A program made the position numbers and the translations under genes. A stretch of DNA of 52,696 nt from Sulfitobacter sp. (lineage in GTDB: Bacteria > Pseudomonadota > Alphaproteobacteria > Rhodobacterales > Rhodobacteraceae), in NCBI GenBank assembly GCA_017854855.1, contig JAFMGZ010000023.1:1-52696 (forward strand). Direction: 5' to 3'. Of the stretch, positions 16,186 to 23,737 are shown one piece after another. Position 1 is the first letter of the stretch. Every line of letters begins with the position of its first letter. The notes below the pieces were generated by a model that saw only the letters and a list, made by a program, of their open reading frames with translations, did no database searches and was not told where the DNA came from.

Positions 16186-17367
16186 ATGTCAGCGTACCGC
16201 ACATCAGTCATTGTTGCCTTCCTGATTTGCCTGTGCCTGCCGGCCCGGGCCGAAACTTATCTGGTGGAACACGGCGGTGATACTTTCGTGTCCGGACCGC
16301 AGATCACCAGACCTTTGGTCAGTTCTGGCGATACATTCGTTGCTGCGCGGCAGGCGCATGTCACAGGCCGGTCACAAGGTGATCTGCATGTTTCGGGCTT
16401 TGACGTGTCCATCAGCGCCGACGCCGCCGAAGATCTCTATGCCGTTGGCGCGTCGGTGGTGCTGGCTGGCAGTGTCGGCCATGATCTGTCTGCCGCAGGC
16501 TTTAGCGTGCATGTGCAAAAGGGGTCCATTACCGGGGGCAATGCACGGCTGCTGGGCAATACGGTGACCGTAGAGGGGGACATCGCCGGGGCGCTGTTGA
16601 TTGCGGGGCGGGATGTCATTCTCAACGGGCCTGTCAACGGGGATGCCCGTATTCTGGCACAGACTTTGTCTTTTGGTCCTGACGCGGTGATTGCCGGCAC
16701 GCTGACCTATATGTCCCAAGACCCCGTTGCCGTGCCCGAAAGGGTCGCCCCCCCGACGCGTGTCGTATTTGAAAAGACCTCAGGCGATATGTTCTGGGAG
16801 GAATTCGAAGACATGCATATGGATATGCCGATATTTCCCACTTTCGTGTCGGTCGTTTTCGGGTTCATCATCCTGCTTTTGTTTTTCATTTTCCTGGGCG
16901 TTTTGATGCTGGGCCTGCTGCCCAGACGGCTTGAGAAAATGCGCCTGAATATAGCACGTGCGCCCGGACAGACATTTCTGGCCGGTGTGATTGGTCTGTC
17001 GCTGCTGTTTGGCATGGTGCCGATCACGGCATTGACGGTTGTAGGCCTGCCTTTCGTTCCGATTGTCGTTCTCTTGATCATTGTGGCGTGGACCCTTGGC
17101 TATGCGCTGGGTGCTTACGGCATCGCGATGAAGGTCTGGACTGGTCTGTCTGACGAAGATGAGCCAGGCAACATGACCCGTATCTTGGTCTTTGCGGTGG
17201 CGATCATCGCCATCTCGCTGCTGAACTTCATTCCCTTCGTGGGTTGGGTTGTGAACTACACATTGGTTCTGCTTGGCATCGGGGCCATGACGCATGCGCT
17301 GTTCCAATATCTGATCGGCAATTCCGACGTCGCACTGGATGTAGACATGAAACCCATCGAAAAATAA
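16186..17367 (+). CDS. bactofilin-like (polymer-forming) exported/membrane protein
   Basis: 393 residues. A signal peptide (about 1-23, ending ARA) is followed by a beta-helix-like domain (about 25-190) with short repeated turns such as GDTFVSG, GDLHVSGFDV, EDLYAVGASVVLAG and GDARILAQTL, the pattern of bactofilin/DUF583 proteins. The C-terminal half has at least four hydrophobic segments (about 220-245, 270-300, 305-335 and 345-385). The beta-helix would face the periplasm. It could scaffold envelope components under stress, but no function is shown. AAAGGG precedes the ATG. It probably forms an operon with the DUF2267 gene. Confidence 0.75.
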   Translation: MSAYRTSVIVAFLICLCLPARAETYLVEHGGDTFVSGPQITRPLVSSGDTFVAARQAHVTGRSQGDLHVSGFDVSISADAAEDLYAVGASVVLAGSVGHDLSAAGFSVHVQKGSITGGNARLLGNTVTVEGDIAGALLIAGRDVILNGPVNGDARILAQTLSFGPDAVIAGTLTYMSQDPVAVPERVAPPTRVVFEKTSGDMFWEEFEDMHMDMPIFPTFVSVVFGFIILLLFFIFLGVLMLGLLPRRLEKMRLNIARAPGQTFLAGVIGLSLLFGMVPITALTVVGLPFVPIVVLLIIVAWTLGYALGAYGIAMKVWTGLSDEDEPGNMTRILVFAVAIIAISLLNFIPFVGWVVNYTLVLLGIGAMTHALFQYLIGNSDVALDVDMKPIEK

Positions 17368-17388
17368 TCCTCAGACCGGAGAAATACC

Positions 17389-17820
17389 ATGACCGCACAG
17401 GGCCTCGAAGTCATCGATCATACGGTACATACCACCCATGAGTGGATCAACGAGCTGGCACAGCGGCTTGACTGGTCATCCAAGCGCAGCGCCTTGCGAT
17501 TGCTGAGCGTCACATTGCACCATGTGCGTGATCACTTGCTGATTGACGAATTGGCACAGTTTTCGGCCCAATTTCCGCTACTTCTGCGGGGCATCATGTT
17601 TGAAGGATGGGTGCCAAAGAACACCCCCATCAAAGAACGGCGCGCAGCTGCCTTCATCACCCATATCTCTGATCAGATGGAGCAAACCGAAGAATATCGC
17701 GGATCACAGGACATTGCTTGTGTCTTTGCCCTGCTCAATGCCCGCATCAGCAAGGGCGAGATCGAAGATGTCCTAGCCAGCCTGCCGTCTTCCTTGCGTG
17801 ATCTGTGGCCCGCGCCGTGA
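17389..17820 (+). CDS. DUF2267 protein
   Basis: 143 residues, soluble and helical. The segments WINELAQRLDWSSKRSALRLLSVTLHHVRDHL, AQFPLLLRGIMFEGWVP and VFALLNARISKGEIEDVLASLP are typical of DUF2267, a family found in stress and low-oxygen gene groups with no proven biochemical role. It lies 21 bases after the bactofilin-like gene with CGGAGA before the ATG, so the two are likely co-transcribed from the FNR-controlled promoter. A strong terminator follows. Confidence 0.85.
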   Translation: MTAQGLEVIDHTVHTTHEWINELAQRLDWSSKRSALRLLSVTLHHVRDHLLIDELAQFSAQFPLLLRGIMFEGWVPKNTPIKERRAAAFITHISDQMEQTEEYRGSQDIACVFALLNARISKGEIEDVLASLPSSLRDLWPAP

Positions 17821-17827
17821 CGACGGG

Positions 17828-17863
17828 CAAAGCGCCACAAAACATAGGGTTTGTGGCGCTTTG
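17828..17863. terminator. bidirectional terminator
   Basis: A perfect 14-base stem (17828-17841 with 17850-17863, core AAAGCGCCACAAA) and an 8-base loop lie between the convergent DUF2267 and Crp/Fnr genes. Confidence 0.85.
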
Positions 17864-17892
17864 GGGCAGGTCTGATGTGATACAGGGTGCCT

Positions 17893-18567
17893 TCAGTCAT
17901 GCTCTCCGGAAGACAGGCCAAGCAAGGCGGTCGGGCGCAGGATGATTATCGTATGGATGCTGTCGATCGCGATGATCTTGCTTTTGCGCAGCTGCGTGAA
18001 CGTGCGGCTGACGGTTTCGGTTGTCAGGCCAAGGAAATCGGCAATGTCAGACCGGCACATGGGAAGTTTGAGTTGCTTGAACCCGCCCAGGTCCTCTCCG
18101 ACACGGTCGCTCAAGACGCTCAGGAAAGAGGCCACTTTTTCCACGGCGGTCTTGCGGCCAAGCATCATGAAGTGATCCTGCATCGCGCTTATTTCACGCA
18201 GGGCGGCCTGCAAGAGCGCATTATGCAACACCGGATCGCAATCGGCACTCTCAAGGCAGGACCGCCGGTAGGGCTGCAGGCGCGCATCTGTCAGGGCGTC
18301 ACAATCGCTTTGATGCTCTCCACCTGCCGGAAAGCCGATGACATCACCGGGATACCCAAAGGCGATCACCTGCCGCCGTCCGTCCGCCAGCAACCGCGTC
18401 AGCCGCACAACACCGGATGTGACCTGATACAGCCATTCAACACGGTCACCCTGATAGTACAGGTATGACCCTGCCTTGAGCCGCGTTTCGACGCGTGCAG
18501 GACCCCTGCGCCCCAAAGGGACGATGGGTGTGGCGTCGGCGTAATCTGTGGGAATTGTGACATACAT
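17893..18567 (-). CDS. Crp/Fnr family regulator (FnrL/FixK-like)
   Basis: 224 residues: a cyclic-nucleotide-binding-like beta-roll (about 25-125), a dimer helix (about 130-160) and a helix-turn-helix in which DIADFLGLTTETVSRTFTQL carries the E-x-x-S-R recognition pattern that reads TTGA half-sites. That matches the boxes seen across the window. Four Cys lie in the middle and DNA-binding part (SDCDAL, RRSCLES, ADCDPV, PMCRSD), but the N-terminal cluster of classic Fnr is absent, so oxygen sensing by an iron-sulfur cluster is possible but not shown. It is the obvious candidate controller of the surrounding block. Confidence 0.87.
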   Translation of the reverse strand: MYVTIPTDYADATPIVPLGRRGPARVETRLKAGSYLYYQGDRVEWLYQVTSGVVRLTRLLADGRRQVIAFGYPGDVIGFPAGGEHQSDCDALTDARLQPYRRSCLESADCDPVLHNALLQAALREISAMQDHFMMLGRKTAVEKVASFLSVLSDRVGEDLGGFKQLKLPMCRSDIADFLGLTTETVSRTFTQLRKSKIIAIDSIHTIIILRPTALLGLSSGEHD

Positions 18568-18802
18568 CTTAGGGAATCTCCAATCTTGTTGGGATTACCT
18601 TGGACAGGTCAGGTACTTTCCATTACCTTCCTTTGACGTCGAAGGGTATCGGTCGGATTCAAAATGTATGGCTTTGTAACAAACTGTATTTTTTTGTCGC
18701 GACTGCTTGTAAAGGCTGGATTTTTTTCCACGTTGCGTCAGAATGACACTCCGCGACTTCTAGAGGCGCGGAGGCTGTTCGGATAAAGACCTAGGCGACG
18801 TT

Positions 18803-19576
18803 ATGAATAATCAAAACGTTCTCATCGTAGAGGATGATCCAAAGATCAGGTTGCTGCTGCGCAATGTGCTGCAGGACGAAGGTTTTGGTGTCTTTGAGGC
18901 GGTGACGGCCGCTGAAGCCTTTGCAGTCATCAATTCGACGCCGATCAAACTGGTTACTCTGGACATTCATTTGGGTGCGGATAACGGCATTGAACTTGCC
19001 CGCGAAATTCGCCGCATGTCGCACGTCCCCATCATCATTCTGACAGGAAGAGCCGATGTCATTGACCGCGTTGTCGGGCTCGAGGTGGGGGCGGATGACT
19101 ATATCACCAAACCTTTCCACATCCGCGAATTCGTGGCCCGGGTGAGAAGCGTTTTGCGCAGGGTCGCTACTAGCACTGAAAAACTGGTTCATCCAGTTGC
19201 CACAGCCTCTGATCCCGCCGAAGAGAGCAAACACTATATATTCGATCAAATGACAGCATTCCCTGACCGGATGGAGCTGTTGGACAGGAATGGCGCTGAC
19301 TGTGGTCTGACCAGTGGCGATTTCAAACTACTGAGCGTATTTCTGACCCGTCCAAAGCGGGTCCTGTCACGCGACCAGCTGATGGATCTGACCGGCGGGC
19401 TGGAATGGAGCCCGCTGGACCGCACCATCGACAACCAGATCGCCCGCCTGCGCAAAAAGATCGAAAGGGACCCGTCAGATCCCAAGCTGATCAAGACGGT
19501 GCGCGGTGTGGGCTATATCTTTGCCTGTGACGTGCAATCGGTCATTGGCTCGGGCTTGTCGGAAAACAGCGCATGA
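18803..19576 (+). CDS. OmpR-family response regulator (orphan)
   Basis: 257 residues. The receiver domain (about 5-118) has the acidic pair in VEDDPK, the phospho-acceptor Asp54 in VTLDIHLG, the Thr in ILTGRAD and the Lys in DYITKPFH. A linker of about 30 residues leads to an OmpR-type winged helix (about 150-245) ending in RGVGYIFACD. No histidine kinase lies beside it, so the partner is elsewhere. The starts of this gene and the divergent Crp/Fnr gene are 235 bases apart; the AT-rich stretch before 18803 probably holds the promoter, but no FNR box is visible there. Confidence 0.9.
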   Translation: MNNQNVLIVEDDPKIRLLLRNVLQDEGFGVFEAVTAAEAFAVINSTPIKLVTLDIHLGADNGIELAREIRRMSHVPIIILTGRADVIDRVVGLEVGADDYITKPFHIREFVARVRSVLRRVATSTEKLVHPVATASDPAEESKHYIFDQMTAFPDRMELLDRNGADCGLTSGDFKLLSVFLTRPKRVLSRDQLMDLTGGLEWSPLDRTIDNQIARLRKKIERDPSDPKLIKTVRGVGYIFACDVQSVIGSGLSENSA

Positions 19577-19583
19577 GGCTTGC

Positions 19584-19606
19584 ATGCAGGCTCTGATCGC
19601 CTGCAT
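19584..19606. terminator. hairpin between convergent genes
   Basis: ATGCAGGC pairs with GCCTGCAT over a 7-base loop between the response regulator and the M50 protease gene. There is no T-run, so termination is only likely. Confidence 0.45.
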
Positions 19607-19627
19607 CAATCGAACGGTCGGGGGCTG

Positions 19628-20770
19628 TCAGCGGGTATGTGAGTGATGCAGGATATAATCCGAGGCCTGCAAATGATGCGTCAGGTCGGACAGTGAGATC
19701 ACGCCAAGCAAGTGATGCTCTTGTACCACCAGAAACTTGCGGCGGCCGGTCGCGCCAATCCGGGCGATCAGGTCCGGGATTGGCAAATCAGGTGCCACCA
19801 CGCTTTCCTCATCCAGCCCCGCGAATACATCACCGACCTGTGTGCTGTCCCAGTTTTCCCGGTCGATGCCCGACAGCACCGAACGGTCCATATGCCCCAA
19901 CAAGATACCAGCCTCCAGCACCGGAACGATGCTCGCGCCGCGTCGAAGCACGATCTTGCTCACGAAATCAGCAAGCGTCATCTCGGGCCCGACAGTGACC
20001 AGGTCGCGTGTCATCAGGTCGCGCACGGTCTTTCGCTCAAAGGCTACATGTGCCAACTGCGCCTGATAACTTGACCGGGCCGCCAGCAATAAAAATCCGC
20101 CGATCATAAGCTGCCAAAGGCCGGTCACGAATGCCCCCTGAAAGAGGGACAAAAGACCGAACATCATCAGCAGATAGCCAAATACACTACCCGATTTTGC
20201 CGCCGTTTCTGTCGCGCTCAGGACATTGCCGCTGCGGTGCCAAAGATACGCCCGCAGCACCCGGCCACCATCAAGCGGAAAGGCGGGTACCAAATTGAAT
20301 AGCGCAAGCACCAGATTGATGAGCGCGAGATAAGACAGCACAACTCTCAAAGGTGCCGCATCAAAGACAAGTGCGACCCCCTGTTCCAATACCCAAAAGC
20401 CAAAGGCAAGGCCCAGCGACATTGCGGGGCCCGCCAGCGCAACCCAGAATTCCACCTGGGCGGATTTTGGCTCCGCCTCCAGTTCGGCCACGCCACCGAA
20501 CAGGAACAGGGTGATGCTTTTGATGGGCAGGCCCAACCGCCGCGCGACGACGGAATGGGCAAGTTCATGCAGCAAGAGCGATGCAAAAAAGCACAGCATC
20601 GCAGCAATGGCCATGATCAGATAGGTGGCCTGCGGCAGCATCGGCAGAACGTCGGGAAAATATTGCTGCGACAGGCTCCAGGTGACAAGCGTGGCAATCA
20701 CCAGCCAACTGGGGTCAATCTTGATGTCGAACCCATTGATTGAGAAGAGCTTTATGGCGTTTGCAAACAT
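19628..20770 (-). CDS. M50 family site-2-type metalloprotease with CBS domains
   Basis: 380 residues. Membrane segments carry the zinc motif HELAH (His68, Glu69, His72) and the distal NLVPAFPLDGGRVLRAYLW (third ligand Asp). The C-terminal part (about 235-375) holds a CBS pair, seen as VRDLMTRDLVTVGPEMTLADF and the RRKFLVVQEHHLLGVISLSDL repeat. Rip-type proteases cut membrane-bound regulators; CBS domains bind adenine nucleotides, which could link activity to energy state. The ATG at 20770 is preferred over 20782 because GAGG lies just before it. A weak FNR-type box is 51 bases upstream. Confidence 0.87.
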   Translation of the reverse strand: MFANAIKLFSINGFDIKIDPSWLVIATLVTWSLSQQYFPDVLPMLPQATYLIMAIAAMLCFFASLLLHELAHSVVARRLGLPIKSITLFLFGGVAELEAEPKSAQVEFWVALAGPAMSLGLAFGFWVLEQGVALVFDAAPLRVVLSYLALINLVLALFNLVPAFPLDGGRVLRAYLWHRSGNVLSATETAAKSGSVFGYLLMMFGLLSLFQGAFVTGLWQLMIGGFLLLAARSSYQAQLAHVAFERKTVRDLMTRDLVTVGPEMTLADFVSKIVLRRGASIVPVLEAGILLGHMDRSVLSGIDRENWDSTQVGDVFAGLDEESVVAPDLPIPDLIARIGATGRRKFLVVQEHHLLGVISLSDLTHHLQASDYILHHSHTR

Positions 20771-20820
20771 GGTGGTCCTCAAATCTGGGAGGAAGTTTAG
20801 CGCAGTGGAAAACCGGTTAA

Positions 20821-20834
20821 CTGATTTTGCTCAA
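20821..20834 (-). promoter_or_regulatory. weak FNR/FixK-type box
   Basis: CTGATTTTGCTCAA matches TTGAT-N4-ATCAA at eight of ten defined bases, 51 bases before the protease start at 20770. Confidence 0.4.
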
Positions 20835-20965
20835 TTTGAACTCAGCCGGGGCATTGCACCTGTGCCATCGACAGCTCGCGCTCTTTGCTGACCACACGCG
20901 GCCGCTGACATCGGCACCAACACAGGCCCGTTGTTTCGGAGTATCCTTGCCGATCATTTGCGTCA

Positions 20966-20979
20966 TTGAGCAAGATCAA
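20966..20979 (+). promoter_or_regulatory. FNR/FixK-type box
   Basis: TTGAGCAAGATCAA, nine of ten consensus bases, 60 bases before the phasin start at 21039. Confidence 0.65.
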
Positions 20980-21038
20980 ATCCCCCGGTTTCGGCCGGGA
21001 TAAAATGGAATTCTCAGGTCATGACGGAAGGACGGATG

Positions 21039-21386
21039 ATGTCAAAGATTTCAAATACGGATGGAAACCCAAGACCGGATGCTGCGATGACGGCGCTGGC
21101 AAAACTGCAGCAAAGCGGGTTTGGCAGTATCGTCAACATGAGCACCGAATGGATCGAAACCCTAAGCAGCATGGGCGCTGAGATAACAACCTTTGCAGCC
21201 GAGCGGATCAAGGAAGACGTCCAGACCCAGCAAAAGATCATGCAATGCAAGAACATGACCGAGGTTCAGCGTGTTCAGGCGAAATTCATTCAAAAAGCAT
21301 TGAACCAATATCAGGAAGAAACCGGCAAACTGATCGAGATGAGCACCAAGGCTTTCGCGCCAAAGGAACGGGGCGACAAGACCTAA
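21039..21386 (+). CDS. phasin family protein
   Basis: 115 residues, almost wholly amphipathic helix (WIETLSSMGAEITTFAAERIKEDVQTQQKIM, then QAKFIQKALNQYQEETGKLIEMSTKAF), as in phasins, which coat polyhydroxyalkanoate granules or act as small helical chaperones. GGAAGGA is placed best for the second of two adjacent ATG codons (21039), though 21036 or 21021 cannot be excluded. No PHA synthase is nearby; the gene sits in a low-oxygen block behind an FNR-type box, which fits carbon storage when respiration slows. Confidence 0.78.
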   Translation: MSKISNTDGNPRPDAAMTALAKLQQSGFGSIVNMSTEWIETLSSMGAEITTFAAERIKEDVQTQQKIMQCKNMTEVQRVQAKFIQKALNQYQEETGKLIEMSTKAFAPKERGDKT

Positions 21387-21463
21387 GGTCAGTCCGGGGC
21401 ATTATGCGCCTGCAATGGCATGACAAAAACAGCCCCCGAAATTACGGGGAAATGCGATGCGGG

Positions 21464-21477
21464 TTGATCCGTATCAA
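21464..21477 (+). promoter_or_regulatory. FNR/FixK-type box, perfect
   Basis: TTGATCCGTATCAA matches all ten defined bases of the consensus. It is 160 bases before the DUF2892 gene at 21638. Confidence 0.75.
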
Positions 21478-21637
21478 AACATTTTGGGCAAACCCATAGT
21501 ATGAATGAACGCAAGGGGCGGGAAGGGGAGGCGTGAAGCGTCTCTCAATCCCTTTCCGGTCCTGACAGAAGTACGGCGTTTTGACCGTATGTTTCACGGC
21601 TCCCTTTACCGGGCCGCTCCATCGGAGGAATTTCGAA

Positions 21638-21850
21638 ATGACCACCAACCTGGGAAGTATTGACCGTATCGTGCGGCTTTTGATTGGCGTTGCACTGATT
21701 GTGGCACCTTTGCTGAACATGCCGAACATCTGGGCGAATTCAACCCTCGCCGTTGCCAGCATGGGTATTGGCGGGGTGCTGATATTGACATCATTGTTCC
21801 GGTTTTGCCCAATCTACAGGGTCTTTGGCCTTTCCACCGACAAACTCTGA
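21638..21850 (+). CDS. DUF2892 small membrane protein
   Basis: 70 residues with two hydrophobic segments. The family pattern is clear: NLGSIDRIVRLLIGVALI at the start and FRFCPIYRVFGLSTDK at the end (the C-P-x-Y motif). DUF2892 domains also form the membrane anchor of YgaP-type rhodaneses; here the domain stands alone. GGAGGA precedes the ATG at 21638. Two bases separate it from the K+ channel gene, so both are probably made from one FNR-controlled message. Confidence 0.85.
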   Translation: MTTNLGSIDRIVRLLIGVALIVAPLLNMPNIWANSTLAVASMGIGGVLILTSLFRFCPIYRVFGLSTDKL

Positions 21851-21852
21851 GC

Positions 21853-22278
21853 ATGCTTTTTGCGCTCTTGGTCGGATCAGCGATGATGATCGTATCTCTC
21901 GCTGTGGCCATTGTGCTGTTCGGCGTGGCGATGCGGCTGTTGCGATGGTTGGATGAATCGCAGGCCTTTTGGTATTCCCATATGCCACTGGCCTTCGATC
22001 TTGGCATGGCGACGGCCTGTATCCTTGTTGTGCTGACCTCGGCGGTCTGGGGTTGGGCCTTGCTTTATATGGAGTTGGGGCTTTTCGACACGCTTGAGCC
22101 GGCGCTTTATTTTTCAATCGTATCATTTACCACGGTGGGCTACGGCGATGTCGTGCTTGAGCCGGGCTGGAGGCTGCTTGCCGGAATGACCGCGACCCAT
22201 GGTTTGTTGAACTTTGGGCTGTTCACGGCATTTCTGGTGGAAATTTTCAGGCTTCCGACCCGGTCAATGCGGCCTTGA
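21853..22278 (+). CDS. two-helix potassium channel (ion_trans_2 family)
   Basis: 141 residues. The selectivity filter TTVGYGD (about 94-100) follows a pore helix (ALYFSIVSF), flanked by outer and inner membrane helices; an extra N-terminal hydrophobic segment at about 1-28 makes three in all. No regulatory RCK domain is present, so it would gate on voltage, pH or membrane state, or work as a simple leak. The ATG at 21853 lies two bases after the DUF2892 stop; an upstream frame inside that gene is a shadow. Its presence in the stress block suggests membrane-potential control during energy shortage. Confidence 0.85.
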   Translation: MLFALLVGSAMMIVSLAVAIVLFGVAMRLLRWLDESQAFWYSHMPLAFDLGMATACILVVLTSAVWGWALLYMELGLFDTLEPALYFSIVSFTTVGYGDVVLEPGWRLLAGMTATHGLLNFGLFTAFLVEIFRLPTRSMRP

Positions 22279-22396
22279 TGCGCATCCCGACGGGTCAGCC
22301 CCGCCGCGCGATCCCGCCAATCTCCAGCCCCTGAGGGAACCGCGCGCCTGACTTGGAGCCAGACTTTGTCGCCAGTGTGTATCCGGGCGGTGTATT

Positions 22397-23737
22397 TCAT
22401 TGCTCTCTGAAGGCGCGGTTCATGCTGTCTGTCACAGGCTTCATCAGATACTGAAAGAATGTCCGTTCTTCGGTCTGGATCATGATCTCGGCAGGCATGC
22501 CGGGGGTGGGCGAAAACCCATGGACCCGGTTCATCTGTTCGGGCGATACCGATACGCGCGCAATGTATATTTCTTGAGGCAGCTCCTGTCGGCGGTCCAG
22601 AATGGCATCGGCGGAAACATAATAGACTTCACCCTGCAAGATCGGGGTTGTACGTGCGTTCAGGCCGGTCAACCGCACCGTTGCTTCTTGTCCTTGTTGG
22701 ACCACATCGATTTCGTTTCGCGGGATGCTGACCTCGATGATCAAAGGATCGCCTGTGGGCAGGATTTCGGCAATGGCCTTGCCGCTTTCGATGATGCCAC
22801 CTGCGGTGTGATAATGCAGCGTGACAACAGTGCCCGAAACCGGAGCCAGCACTTCGGAACGCTCCAGAATATTCTCGGCCCTGCGGGCCTGTTCGCGGAT
22901 ACTTTCCAACTCCGCCTGCACCAGCTGAAGCTCGTCCAGGGCGACACTTTGGTGCGTGCTCAGGGTCTGGACGATCTGGGCCTCGTAGCGTTTGTTCACC
23001 TCGGCGATCTCGTCAATCTCGGCGTTCAGGCGTCCGATCTGGCCTTCGGCATCCGCGATGGCACGCCGGATGGTGTTGACCTCGGTTTGACGGATCAGAC
23101 CACGTTCCATCAGTTCTTGCTTGCTGGCAAAGTCTTCGCGCAGAATATCAATCTGTTTGCACAGGGCGATAAGCTGCAGATCATAGCCTGTTGACCTGAC
23201 ATTCAGGGATACGATGCTTTGTTCAAGCAGGGCAATTTCATTGCGCAGCGCACGGGACGCCGCATCAAAGGTGATCGTTTGGGACTCCAGCATGGCGGCC
23301 ACTGCCGGATCGCCGCGAAGCGCCTCGATATGGTCCGGAAAGACAAGCTGCTCTGCCGCTGCATTTTCCGCCAGAATCCGCGCTTCCATCGCCTCAAGGC
23401 GGATTTTTCGCAAGAACAATTCCCGCTCGGTCGCGCGTGCCGCAGTCTCGTCCAGCAGCACGATCGGCTCGCCTTCGGTCACTGAATCGCCTTCTTCAAC
23501 AAGGATGGCCTTGATGATGCCGCCCTCAAGGTGCTGCACAATCTTGTTGCGTCCGGTCGCAACGAAACTGCCCTGCGCGATAACAGCGGCGGCCAAGGGC
23601 GCACGAAAGGCCCAGACGCCAAAGCCGCCGAAGGTCACAAAGAACAACACGATGCCAAAGATAACCAGCTTGGAAATGGAGCGGGGAACTTCATCGTACC
23701 ATTCGGGGGCGGGCGTATAGAGGGTGACATTAGACAT
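22397..23737 (-). CDS. type I secretion periplasmic adaptor (HlyD/PrtE/PrsE family)
   Basis: 446 residues. One membrane helix (about 20-48), a lipoyl-like half (GRNKIVQHLEGGIIKAILVEEGDSV), a long coiled coil (about 110-290) and the HlyD C-terminal signature VPRNEIDVVQQGQEATVRLTGLNART-like region (about 340-365; here SIPRNEIDVV). It bridges the inner-membrane ABC exporter to an outer-membrane TolC-type channel. The ATG at 23737 overlaps the exporter stop by eight bases, so the two are coupled. No TolC gene lies in the window, so the channel must come from elsewhere. Confidence 0.92.
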   Translation of the reverse strand: MSNVTLYTPAPEWYDEVPRSISKLVIFGIVLFFVTFGGFGVWAFRAPLAAAVIAQGSFVATGRNKIVQHLEGGIIKAILVEEGDSVTEGEPIVLLDETAARATERELFLRKIRLEAMEARILAENAAAEQLVFPDHIEALRGDPAVAAMLESQTITFDAASRALRNEIALLEQSIVSLNVRSTGYDLQLIALCKQIDILREDFASKQELMERGLIRQTEVNTIRRAIADAEGQIGRLNAEIDEIAEVNKRYEAQIVQTLSTHQSVALDELQLVQAELESIREQARRAENILERSEVLAPVSGTVVTLHYHTAGGIIESGKAIAEILPTGDPLIIEVSIPRNEIDVVQQGQEATVRLTGLNARTTPILQGEVYYVSADAILDRRQELPQEIYIARVSVSPEQMNRVHGFSPTPGMPAEIMIQTEERTFFQYLMKPVTDSMNRAFREQ

